This document shows, piece by piece, positions 1-5,730 of a stretch of 5,730 nt of DNA. The notes below the pieces were generated by a model. That model saw only the letters and a program-made list of their open reading frames with translations. It had not been told where the DNA came from and did no database searches. Source of the DNA: Alphaproteobacteria bacterium. GTDB lineage: Bacteria; Pseudomonadota; Alphaproteobacteria; Micavibrionales; Micavibrionaceae. The first letter of the stretch is position 1, and each line of letters begins with the position of its first letter. The position numbers and the translations under genes are program-made. Location: contig JAUICS010000110.1 in the NCBI GenBank assembly GCA_030427765.1, forward strand, positions 1-5,730. The letters are read 5' to 3'.

Positions 1-2
1 AA

Positions 3-764
3 AAACATGAATGCTGCGTCATCTTTATGCCCGGCTTTCGGTCAGATATGGAAGGCACAAAGGCGGTATTTCTTGAAGAAAAATGCAAGGAGCGCGACCA
101 ATCCTTTATCCGGTTTGATTACATGGGTCACGGCGTATCAGAAGGTGAATTTACCGACGGTACAATTGGCGGCTGGCTTAATGATACACTCGACATCATT
201 GATCATGTTACAAATGAACCGGTTGTCCTTGTCGGCTCCTCAATGGGCGGCTGGCTGGCATTGCTCGCCGCACAAAAACGTCCAAACCGCGTAAAAGGAA
301 TTGTCGGCATCGCCGCCGCGCCGGATTTTACGCATGAAATCCTGAATATCCATTTTAATGATGATCAACACGCTGCCCTTATGCGTGATGGATATGTGGA
401 TGTGCCGAATGATTACAGCGATGAACCTTACCGTTTTACCAAAAACCTACTTGAGGAGGGGAACACGCAGTGTCTCCTCGATAAAACGCTCAATCTCGAC
501 ATGCCGGTAACACTCATTCAGGGTATGAAAGACACCGATGTTCCATGGCAGAAGGCATTTCGCATCGGGCGTTGCCTTCCACATAATCCGCCGAAAATAG
601 TGCTGATCGAAGATGCGGACCATAGACTATCGGCCCCGCGTGAACTGGACATTATCAATGATGAAATCGTGGGTATTATGGCACCAGACGTAGGGGCTGA
701 GAACACCGCTAAACCAAGCCTGTACCAGCAATGTTTCTTTGTGCCTGAGGCTAACGAAAATTGA
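3..764 (+). CDS. ABHD10-like alpha/beta hydrolase (acyl esterase/thioesterase), 5' partial
   Basis: This is a serine hydrolase of the alpha/beta fold, closest in pattern to ABHD10 proteins, which in mitochondria act as depalmitoylating thioesterases and acyl-glucuronide esterases. Numbering from the first in-window Met (position 27), the oxyanion-side segment MPGFRSDMEG is residues 1-10, RFDYMGHG is 29-36, and the nucleophile elbow GSSMGG is 70-75 with Ser72 in GxSxG. The acid is probably Asp169 in GMKDTDVPW, and the base is His199 in EDADHR. All triad members are present. The frame is open to the left edge and reads KHECCVIF just before that Met, which is the expected first beta strand (hydrophobic strand then PGF), so the true start lies upstream and Met27 is internal. 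There is no signal peptide in view; a cytoplasmic location is inferred. The physiological substrate is unknown. The C-terminal tail after about residue 222 extends past the fold. The stop directly abuts the stop of the convergent gene. Confidence 0.88.
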   Translation, partial: KHECCVIFMPGFRSDMEGTKAVFLEEKCKERDQSFIRFDYMGHGVSEGEFTDGTIGGWLNDTLDIIDHVTNEPVVLVGSSMGGWLALLAAQKRPNRVKGIVGIAAAPDFTHEILNIHFNDDQHAALMRDGYVDVPNDYSDEPYRFTKNLLEEGNTQCLLDKTLNLDMPVTLIQGMKDTDVPWQKAFRIGRCLPHNPPKIVLIEDADHRLSAPRELDIINDEIVGIMAPDVGAENTAKPSLYQQCFFVPEANEN

Positions 765-1139
765 TTATTTGCGCTTTTTCTTCGCGTCCTTGACCGTGAA
801 GCGAACGAATTCCTGCTCATACGGCCATAACCAGAACACTTTGGCGATACCCAGATAGACAAGCATTAATCCGGGCAGCACGGCACTAAATATGATGGCA
901 TTGGCCTCCATAATCGGGATCATATAGGAATTCCACATCTCTGCGCCGATCATATCCTGCATATCATCATAGAAATCCGGCGCGTAATTGACGAATAGAT
1001 ACCCAATATCGCTCCAGACGATCTTGTCATACTCCATAAAATCTTCGTATTTGTCATACCAAAGATAAAGGTCGTGCCCAAGTGCGGCCAGTGGAAACGC
1101 CGCCAGTATGGCAAGAATTGATATATAAAACTGTTTCAT
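765..1139 (-). CDS. Small membrane protein with an acidic, aromatic periplasmic loop; unknown function
   Basis: This is a 124-residue protein that I do not recognise. Residues about 4-20 form a hydrophobic helix ending LAALG, which may be a signal anchor or a cleavable signal peptide. Residues about 22-78 are rich in Asp, Glu, Tyr and Trp (for example HDLYLWYDKYEDF). Residues about 79-100 form a second hydrophobic helix (AIIFSAVLPGLMLVYLGIAK). The tail ends in a basic cluster, KDAKKKRK. With the positive-inside rule, the basic tail is cytoplasmic and the acidic loop periplasmic, giving an N-in/C-in hairpin. The composition and the start fit a real gene: the ATG precedes a proper hydrophobic N-terminus and the frame has no rival on the other strand over most of its length. 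The ribosome-binding site is weak (a GGGA about ten bases upstream). It is convergent with the hydrolase gene and shares no spacer with it, so any terminator must lie inside coding sequence. Confidence 0.72.
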   Translation of the reverse strand: MKQFYISILAILAAFPLAALGHDLYLWYDKYEDFMEYDKIVWSDIGYLFVNYAPDFYDDMQDMIGAEMWNSYMIPIMEANAIIFSAVLPGLMLVYLGIAKVFWLWPYEQEFVRFTVKDAKKKRK

Positions 1140-1372
1140 ATCCGTGATCCCAAAAAATAAGCTTACGAACGAAGCGAATCAAGCTTTATGGTATCAGCGA
1201 TTTATTGATTTTCCAAGATAATAGCAAATCTGTAAGCTTTTACTTGAAGTCATCGGTGCAAATCAATAATATGCGCAAATCATATTGCTCATAACGAACG
1301 ACCGTGAAGGGGGCATTAGACCGGAAAGCCACGCGAACCGAAGGGTCGTGCCGGCGTTTGAGGATGAATAAA

Positions 1373-1460
1373 GGAGACGTGGCCGAGCGGCTTAAGGCGC
1401 ACGATTGGAAATCGTGTTGAGGGCAACCTCTCGGGGGTTCGAATCCCCCCGTCTCCGCCA
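1373..1460 (+). tRNA. tRNA-Ser (anticodon GGA), CCA encoded
   Basis: This is a complete class II tRNA. The acceptor strand GGAGACG (1373-1379) pairs with CGTCTCC (1450-1456), followed by discriminator G1457 and encoded CCA (1458-1460). The D stem is GCC/GGC (1382-1384 with 1396-1398). The anticodon stem CACGA/TCGTG encloses loop TTGGAAA (1405-1411) with anticodon GGA at 1407-1409, which reads serine codons UCC and UCU. The long variable arm forms GAGG/CCTC (1419-1422 with 1427-1430), as expected for tRNA-Ser. The T stem GGGGG/CCCCC (1433-1437 with 1445-1449) encloses TTCGAAT. It is 88 bases including CCA. No convincing promoter was identified in the 233 bases upstream. Downstream there is a terminator-like hairpin at 1531-1558. 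Confidence 0.97.
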
Positions 1461-1530
1461 TCACTTTGTATATAAATTATATTATCCAGTATTTTCAATA
1501 CCTTAAAAGTGACTAAAAACCTATAAAACA

Positions 1531-1558
1531 GAGATTTCCAAGCCCCCTTGGAGATTTT
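1531..1558 (+). terminator. Hairpin with U-rich tail between tRNA-Ser and the AT-rich gene pair
   Basis: TCCAAG (1537-1542) and CTTGGA (1547-1552) pair around a CCCC loop. In plus-strand RNA the stem extends outward through a G-U pair and several A-U pairs to about 1531/1558, and is followed by a T-rich run (TTTTATTTATT). This would end tRNA-Ser transcription, about 70 bases after its CCA. On the minus strand the same 6-bp core, followed by a TGTTTTAT segment, sits just after the stop of the 1557-1949 gene, so it may work in both directions. The core stem is only six pairs, so this is a moderate call. Confidence 0.5.
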
Positions 1559-1949
1559 ATTTATTACACATGCTTTCGAATTCTTTGTCTACAGCTCGCT
1601 GCGCCAAATCAAAAGCTCTTACGTACTTATTGCCAGCAGAGTATTTTTTGTGAAAATCATTCATAAAATTCCGAATAACTGACTTTCTAAAAACATCGTA
1701 GTAAGCATATGTAGGCACACATGAAAAAATATCTTTTCCTTCTATAAACTGCTTTTGCTCAATAATTGCTTCAAAGTACCCCCAACAAAAACCAGATCCT
1801 TGGGACGTTCGAGCTTTGATAGCATCAAAGTCAAGCTCTAACACACGCTCACAACTTTCATTAAGGATAGAACCTAAAAGCCCTTTGTCCTGAGCATAAG
1901 CCGGTGTGACTAAAAAGTAGGTTACTAACATTATAGTAATAAATCTCAT
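1557..1949 (-). CDS. Secreted four-cysteine protein, Rap1a/Tai-like
   Basis: This is a 130-residue precursor with a clear Sec signal peptide: a hydrophobic N-terminus and a VTPAYAQD cleavage region near residues 14-21, predicting a mature periplasmic protein of about 111 residues. Four cysteines at 33, 55, 77 and 128 could form two disulphides. The order (Cys near the N-terminus, then FCWGYFEAI, then SCVPT, then a helical stretch ending FESMC) follows the plan of Rap1a/Tai proteins. These were first described as periplasmic immunity proteins against type VI secretion amidase effectors, and are also found as orphans in many proteobacteria. The family call comes from pattern memory and is tentative. 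The start follows an AAGGGG motif six bases upstream. The upstream gene's stop lies one base before this ATG, so the two are surely co-transcribed. No effector gene is visible in the window. Codon and base composition are AT-rich, unlike the flanking genes. Confidence 0.7.
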   Translation of the reverse strand: MRFITIMLVTYFLVTPAYAQDKGLLGSILNESCERVLELDFDAIKARTSQGSGFCWGYFEAIIEQKQFIEGKDIFSCVPTYAYYDVFRKSVIRNFMNDFHKKYSAGNKYVRAFDLAQRAVDKEFESMCNK

Positions 1950-1950
1950 T

Positions 1951-2523
1951 TTATACCCCTTTTCCGTGAAGCAATTTTGCCTCTAGTTTATTTTCTTCCG
2001 TGCCTGTGATTATGTCATTTTGAGTCAATAAGTACACGGTATTGAAGCCACTGACTTGGCCAATCTTCTTAAGACGACTCAAGTTCATACGATCAGACCT
2101 GATCCAAGCATGAATATTAGAATAGACAACTAGCCATAAAGATTCAGATTTTTTGTATTTGTTAAGTTTCTTTTTTATGGCCTTCAGGATAAGCTCTTCT
2201 TCTTCCGCCCATGAATGATCTTCAGCCATCTCATTACATTTACGGTGGTTTCGTTGTTCAACTGCTTCAACAATCTGAACTGGGAACTGCTTTTCACCGT
2301 TAACAATAAGAATATCTATATCATCGTTATGTTCGTTTTTGCCATTGTGTGCAGTTATCTTCGCATCGTTTAAACCCAGCTCTTTACATAGCTTGGCAAC
2401 AACCCATGCTTCACGGGTTTCATCGTGGTTTCTATACCTGAAAGATTTCTTGTCCGTGTTTTTTGCATGCACAGAGTTCATTTTTTCAATAACTTCTGCG
2501 GGTGTTAAATTCTTAATTTTCAT
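1951..2523 (-). CDS. Hypothetical protein, possible PD-(D/E)XK nuclease-like fold
   Basis: This is a soluble, charged 190-residue protein with no signal peptide or membrane segment. I do not recognise a named family. What can be seen: a helix with Glu38 (HDETREAWVVAKLCKELG, 33-50), then NDDIDILIV (66-74) holding Asp68 and Asp70, a turn, and FPVQIVEAVEQ (80-90) with Glu86. Next comes a lysine- and glutamate-rich helix (about 106-126), and a hydrophobic strand LWLVVYSNI (129-137). The order helix-Glu, Asp-strand, strand with Q-x-V-E, helix, then a hydrophobic strand is the layout of restriction-endonuclease-like folds, with the usual E-x-K replaced by Q-x-V-E. This makes a catalytic or degenerate nuclease possible but unproven. 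It is the first gene of a two-gene unit and is followed after one base by the secreted Rap1a-like gene. No good ribosome-binding site precedes the ATG, so Met15 is an alternative start. It is AT-rich relative to its neighbours. Confidence 0.68.
   Translation of the reverse strand: MKIKNLTPAEVIEKMNSVHAKNTDKKSFRYRNHDETREAWVVAKLCKELGLNDAKITAHNGKNEHNDDIDILIVNGEKQFPVQIVEAVEQRNHRKCNEMAEDHSWAEEEELILKAIKKKLNKYKKSESLWLVVYSNIHAWIRSDRMNLSRLKKIGQVSGFNTVYLLTQNDIITGTEENKLEAKLLHGKGV
1956..1961 (-). promoter_or_regulatory. Ribosome-binding site of the Rap1a-like gene, inside the preceding gene
   Basis: On the minus strand AAGGGG is followed by TATAAA and then ATG, a six-base spacing. It lies within the last codons of the upstream gene, which supports translational coupling and fixes the start at 1949. 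Confidence 0.65.
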
Positions 2524-2778
2524 AGCTGTGAGAATATCAGTAAAACAAAATATCGTGTACTTTTATGTCCAGTTTTCCGATTGATAATCTTACCCTACCT
2601 TGGAGACTCCAGTTTGTAGTTTCAACCGGGGGAGCATCTAAAATATAAACCAGCCTTTGCTAAATGATTGATTTTAAAGGGTGGAAAATGGTGACTAGTT
2701 TAACTTTGAGTCCCGCTTAACCGCCATTTACTTTCATTCCCCTATCGCAATGCCATTATCATCTGATACCATGGAAGA
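2524..2778. other. Non-coding region between divergent genes
   Basis: These 255 bases separate the AT-rich minus-strand pair from the propeller gene and should hold promoters for both. I see no consensus -35/-10 pair that I would defend on either strand. A short perfect palindrome, TGGAGACTCCA (2601-2611), is present. No tRNA remnant, integrase fragment or open frame of note was found. Confidence 0.5.
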
Positions 2779-4533
2779 ATGATAAAAATTCCCGGCTTTA
2801 AATATTCTGGATTAATAATCGGCATTATCTTTTTGCTCATTCTGCTGTCCCATGAACGCCTGAGCAATTATGACGAAGGCCGGTATGTAAGCCCCCCACC
2901 GAGTGAAATTGCCCTTAAAAACACCATTAAGTTCAGGAACGCCACATCGGAATATAACCTCGACGGGGTTGAGCACCGTTTTTTCTTTCCCAATCCTGAC
3001 CCGAAGGTCCAGCGCTTTAAAGAACTGATCACCATTGAGCCCAGTCTGGCCACATTCGACCTGAATAACGACGGGTATATGGACCTGTATTACAACGTAC
3101 CGCAACAGGATTTGCCGAGCCGCGTATTCATAAACGACAAAGGTACAAGGTTCATTGAAATCACCGATAAAATGCCCTTCCTGAAAGAAAAGGGACAATA
3201 CGGCGACAATATAAGGTTGTGGTTTGATTTTAACCATGACGGATTACTTGATGTTTACGCCGCGCGCTCCGGATGTCATGCCGTTTACATACAAGACAAA
3301 AATGGCGATTTTAAGGCCTTGCCGGATGCCGTTGATTACTGCTCCATCCCCAAAGCCGCCAATGTTGCCGACATAAATCAGGACGGTCATCTTGATATTA
3401 TCCTCGGTAATTTTTTCCATGTTGACGGGCTTCATGAACTCAAACACTCTTTCCAATCCATTCTGGCAAACGCCGGATTGGCCGGAAAAGGACAAGGCGG
3501 ATTAAACGCGATCTTACTTGGCGATGGAACAGGGCATTTTACCGAGCAAAAAATCGAGGCATTCGAGAAAGAGGGCGGTCAGTTCACACAAGGCATCGGC
3601 ATTTCGTATATCAATTCGGATACATCGCCCGACATCTTCGTCGGCAATGATTATTACTATGACGAAATGTACATGAATATGGGGGATGAATTTGTTCGCG
3701 TAACCGACCAGTTTATACCGCGCGTCCATCATGGGTGGAGCAGTATGAACACCGAATTCGTCGATGTGGATATGGATGGTCTTATTGACCTGTACGTCAC
3801 CAATGGATGGGGCCCGCCAAGTTTCCGCGGCATGAACCTTCTGTGGCATAAAAAATCCGATGGCAGCGGGTTTGAGCAAAAATCACGCGACATGAACATT
3901 CACAAATGCGCATGGGGCTGGGGCGCAAAATTTTCCGATTATGATCTGGATGGCGATCTTGATTTATTTGTATCCAATGGCCGCGCAACGGGGACAGAAG
4001 CCAAATCATTCGACGAGTCAAAATCGTGGAACTTTTTACGGTCACAGGTTCGTGTCATGCCGAATTTCCTGCGTCAAAAAGTTGTCGAACAGAACAACAA
4101 TATCATTCCGACATTTGACGGGTCGGATTACCACTTATTCGGATTTGAACGAAACTGCCTGTTCCTCAACGAAAATGGCACATTCCATGATGTGGCGGAA
4201 AGTGCGGGTATAGACGATCTGGAAAACGGAAATTCCATGATTAAGGTTGATCTGGACAATAACGGACGTCAGGACATCATTATCGGCAACGCGAATGCCG
4301 ACCTGATTTTATACAAAAACATAACTGACACGGACGGAAACTGGATAGGTTTCAATGCTATTAATCACGATGGTCAGCCTTATGTCGGGTCCATCGTCCG
4401 CACCATCCGGTCAGATAACAAACCGCTTGTCGCCGAAATATTTCCAATGAACGGATACCGAGGGCAAAACGATCCGCGCGTTAGCAAAAACACGTGCAAT
4501 AATCATTCTATTTTTCGAACATTACTGGCGTAA
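2779..4533 (+). CDS. CRTAC1-type FG-GAP beta-propeller protein with truncated ASPIC/UnbV domain
   Basis: This is a 584-residue protein with an N-terminal membrane anchor or signal (about residues 11-23, GLIIGIIFLLILL), so the rest should face the periplasm or exterior. It has seven DxDxDGxxD-type calcium loops starting at about residues 94, 150, 198, 277, 329, 387 and 491, for example DLNNDGYMD, DFNHDGLLD and DYDLDGDLD. That suits a seven-bladed propeller. The fourth loop is degenerate (Tyr277 replaces the first Asp, Thr replaces Gly). FVDVDMDGLIDLYVTNGW (327-344) is typical of bacterial CRTAC1 homologues. The C-terminus, NWIGF (521-525) through GYRGQNDPRV (559-568), begins an ASPIC/UnbV domain, but the expected HFGLG and W-x-x-G parts are missing before the stop; they appear in shifted frames downstream. 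These proteins are thought to bind calcium and partners or glycans; no enzyme activity is assigned. The start has a purine-rich GGAAGA directly against the ATG, which is too close to be ideal. Confidence 0.88.
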   Translation: MIKIPGFKYSGLIIGIIFLLILLSHERLSNYDEGRYVSPPPSEIALKNTIKFRNATSEYNLDGVEHRFFFPNPDPKVQRFKELITIEPSLATFDLNNDGYMDLYYNVPQQDLPSRVFINDKGTRFIEITDKMPFLKEKGQYGDNIRLWFDFNHDGLLDVYAARSGCHAVYIQDKNGDFKALPDAVDYCSIPKAANVADINQDGHLDIILGNFFHVDGLHELKHSFQSILANAGLAGKGQGGLNAILLGDGTGHFTEQKIEAFEKEGGQFTQGIGISYINSDTSPDIFVGNDYYYDEMYMNMGDEFVRVTDQFIPRVHHGWSSMNTEFVDVDMDGLIDLYVTNGWGPPSFRGMNLLWHKKSDGSGFEQKSRDMNIHKCAWGWGAKFSDYDLDGDLDLFVSNGRATGTEAKSFDESKSWNFLRSQVRVMPNFLRQKVVEQNNNIIPTFDGSDYHLFGFERNCLFLNENGTFHDVAESAGIDDLENGNSMIKVDLDNNGRQDIIIGNANADLILYKNITDTDGNWIGFNAINHDGQPYVGSIVRTIRSDNKPLVAEIFPMNGYRGQNDPRVSKNTCNNHSIFRTLLA

Positions 4534-4590
4534 AAACGGGAACAGTTTTACGATGTAAGCATCGTAAATTATGTTCCGGACCACAGTAAA
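4507..4590 (+). other. Out-of-frame remnant of the ASPIC/UnbV C-terminus
   Basis: From 4514 the +1-shifted frame reads FEHYWRKNGNSF, which supplies the expected tryptophan and NG turn. From 4549, back in the frame of the propeller gene, it reads YDVSIVNYVPDHSK, the kind of closing strand seen at the end of this domain. Removing one T from the T5 run at 4511-4515 and adding one T to the T4 run at 4546-4549 would join all pieces into one protein ending close to 4590. This is seen directly by reading the frames; whether it is mutation, sequencing error or recoding cannot be told here. Confidence 0.6.
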
Positions 4591-5730
4591 ATGAACAGAC
4601 TTCACAACATTCTAGCTATATGCATATGCACCATCATTATGGTGTCGGCGCAACATGCGTTCGCCAATGATAAAACACCATATACACATTTATGCCCGAA
4701 GGTTGATCACGCCATAACACTGAGCCAGAACTGGCTAATGAATATGCAGCATGAAGACGGATTTATCACCTACAAATATTACCCATTTAAAGATGATGTT
4801 GAGGCCGTTGGAAATATTGTCCGCCAGATCGGCAGTGCATGGGCCGTATTAAACACATATGAACATGCAGCTTCATTGGACGTCTTAACATCACTCGAAA
4901 AATTCGACGCGTGGATAACAGCGCACATACAGACACTACAAACCGCGGAAGCAGACTTTGCGTATATAGAGGTTGAAGGATATCCGATAAAGCTGAATAC
5001 ATTAGCCCTATACCTTATCTACCTTCTTGATAAGGATGACATATTGCAAAACCTTTCCGTAAACGAAAAACAGACCGTCACTGCCCTTGCCAACAGTATT
5101 CGCGGAATGGCTACGACGCGTCCTGATCATGCCGGTGGATTTTACTACATCATGTTCTTACCGGAGGAGGATAACAGAATTACCGCATACGGTTCCGCAA
5201 TGGCGTATTATGCCCTGGCACGATATTACCAACATATCGGCGATATGGATGGCATGACATGGGTACATGAAAATTTTCAAACATACTTTGACAACATTCT
5301 ATATAAATCCGGCATGTTTAAAAATTCGGAATTAAGGGCATTTATGTCATGGGGCCTTCCTGCCTTGAAGGAATTACACAACATGCTATCCGTTGATATA
5401 ACACCCTATATCAACAAAATGATCCCTGCCGCCCTTAGCTATAAAGACAGCAATGATTCCTGCAAAGACTCATGGTGTATCAGTGCGCCGAATATGCTGG
5501 AGGGTCCATTTCTAGAAGGTTTCACCGGCTTTTATGACGATATTGCCGCATCACAAGTGGATAAAGAAGACCTTGATGAATATCTACCCGGCGCGGTAGA
5601 TGGGTTGCTAGGATTACAAGTATCCGAAACAACAAATGTGACGGACATGACAGGGCATATTTATCAAGGTGAAACGGTAAATATTCTTGGCGGATTTTGT
5701 AAGGACGCAACATGCGAGTATATGCGAAAC
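4591..5730 (+). CDS. Secreted helical, probably alpha/alpha-toroid protein, 3' partial
   Basis: An uninterrupted frame of 380 codons runs to the right edge. The start is ATG 4591, followed by a signal peptide whose hydrophobic core is residues 7-19 and whose cleavage is probably after QHAFA (residue 25), so the product is exported. The mature part is built of repeated helical units with aromatic-glycine turns: NWLMNMQHEDGFITY (47-61), NIVRQIGSAWAVL (75-87), GYPIKLNTLALYLIYLL (130-146), HAGGFYYI (180-187), ITAYGSAMAYYALARYY (197-213), AFMSWGLPALKELH (250-263), GFTGFYDDIAASQ (310-322) and NILGGFC (364-370). This periodic helix-hairpin plan, with conserved Arg-Gln/Gly and Tyr-Gly pairs, resembles alpha/alpha-toroid proteins (six-hairpin glycosidase, terpenoid-cyclase or lanthionine-cyclase folds). 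The family and reaction are not identified. Four cysteines at 291, 296, 370 and 375 could form disulphides. It follows the propeller gene closely in the same orientation, with only a weak GGA ribosome site, suggesting translational coupling. Confidence 0.85.
   Translation, partial: MNRLHNILAICICTIIMVSAQHAFANDKTPYTHLCPKVDHAITLSQNWLMNMQHEDGFITYKYYPFKDDVEAVGNIVRQIGSAWAVLNTYEHAASLDVLTSLEKFDAWITAHIQTLQTAEADFAYIEVEGYPIKLNTLALYLIYLLDKDDILQNLSVNEKQTVTALANSIRGMATTRPDHAGGFYYIMFLPEEDNRITAYGSAMAYYALARYYQHIGDMDGMTWVHENFQTYFDNILYKSGMFKNSELRAFMSWGLPALKELHNMLSVDITPYINKMIPAALSYKDSNDSCKDSWCISAPNMLEGPFLEGFTGFYDDIAASQVDKEDLDEYLPGAVDGLLGLQVSETTNVTDMTGHIYQGETVNILGGFCKDATCEYMRN

Noticed and set aside
518..862. Minus-strand frame overlapping the hydrolase and the small membrane protein gene
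   Set aside because: It is antisense to the catalytic part of a convincing hydrolase and is Ser/Arg-rich with no domain pattern.
1157..1239. Three AAGCTT hexamers upstream of the tRNA gene, two of them forming a weak inverted repeat
   Set aside because: The pairing is only six bases over a 16-base loop and the spacing is irregular, so it is not distinguishable from chance in AT-rich sequence.
1240..1498. Two minus-strand open frames across the tRNA gene, reading GGFEPPRG and GGDGGIRTPERL
   Set aside because: These are the well-known false translations of the antisense strand of tRNA-Ser genes and carry no independent coding evidence.
1430..2640. Duplicate of the tRNA-Ser 3' end as an attachment site flanking the AT-rich pair
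   Set aside because: I looked for a second copy of the T-arm/acceptor sequence downstream and found none; the GGGGGAG near 2627 does not match beyond a few bases, and no integrase is present.
2812..4213. Several open frames on both strands inside the propeller gene
   Set aside because: They are shadows of a strong coding frame with seven calcium-loop repeats; none has a domain pattern of its own.
4787..5713. Minus-strand frames inside the right-hand gene
   Set aside because: The plus strand has a 380-codon open frame with a signal peptide over the same bases.
1..5730. CRISPR array, insertion sequence or tandem repeat
   Set aside because: No regularly spaced repeats, no transposase-like frame and no terminal inverted repeats were seen.

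Overview
The window carries five or six protein genes and one tRNA gene. It looks like a chromosomal stretch from a Gram-negative bacterium, most likely an alphaproteobacterium. The reasons are an ABHD10-type alpha/beta hydrolase (a family shared by alphaproteobacteria and mitochondria), Sec signal peptides on two small or medium proteins, a Rap1a/Tai-like periplasmic protein and a tRNA-Ser gene with an encoded CCA end. The taxonomic call is an inference; no rRNA or other marker gene is present.

Layout: (a) 3-764 (+), a 5'-truncated ABHD10-like serine hydrolase with a complete catalytic triad. It meets, with no spacer, (b) 765-1139 (-), a small acidic and aromatic membrane protein of unknown function. 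(c) 1140-1372 is non-coding and leads into (d) a tRNA-Ser(GGA) gene at 1373-1460, followed by a terminator-like hairpin at 1531-1558. (e) 1557-2523 (-) is a compact two-gene unit, visibly more AT-rich than its surroundings. It encodes a cytoplasmic protein that may have a restriction-endonuclease fold and, one base downstream, a secreted four-cysteine protein resembling Rap1a/Tai immunity proteins. Its position next to a tRNA gene and its base composition suggest a small acquired cassette. (f) 2524-2778 is non-coding and lies between divergent genes.

(g) 2779-4533 (+) encodes a membrane-anchored CRTAC1-type seven-bladed FG-GAP beta-propeller. Its C-terminal ASPIC/UnbV domain is cut short, apparently by small frame-changing indels in T runs: the missing end of the domain can be read in shifted frames up to about 4590. 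(h) 4591-5730 (+) is a long open frame running off the right edge. It encodes a secreted, helix-rich protein that looks like an alpha/alpha-toroid.

How they may work together: the propeller and toroid genes are in the same orientation and almost contiguous, and both products are predicted to act outside the cytoplasm, so they probably form one envelope or extracellular function. The AT-rich pair is a separate unit, probably an accessory or defence-related module. The hydrolase and the small membrane protein look like ordinary chromosomal genes unrelated to either.
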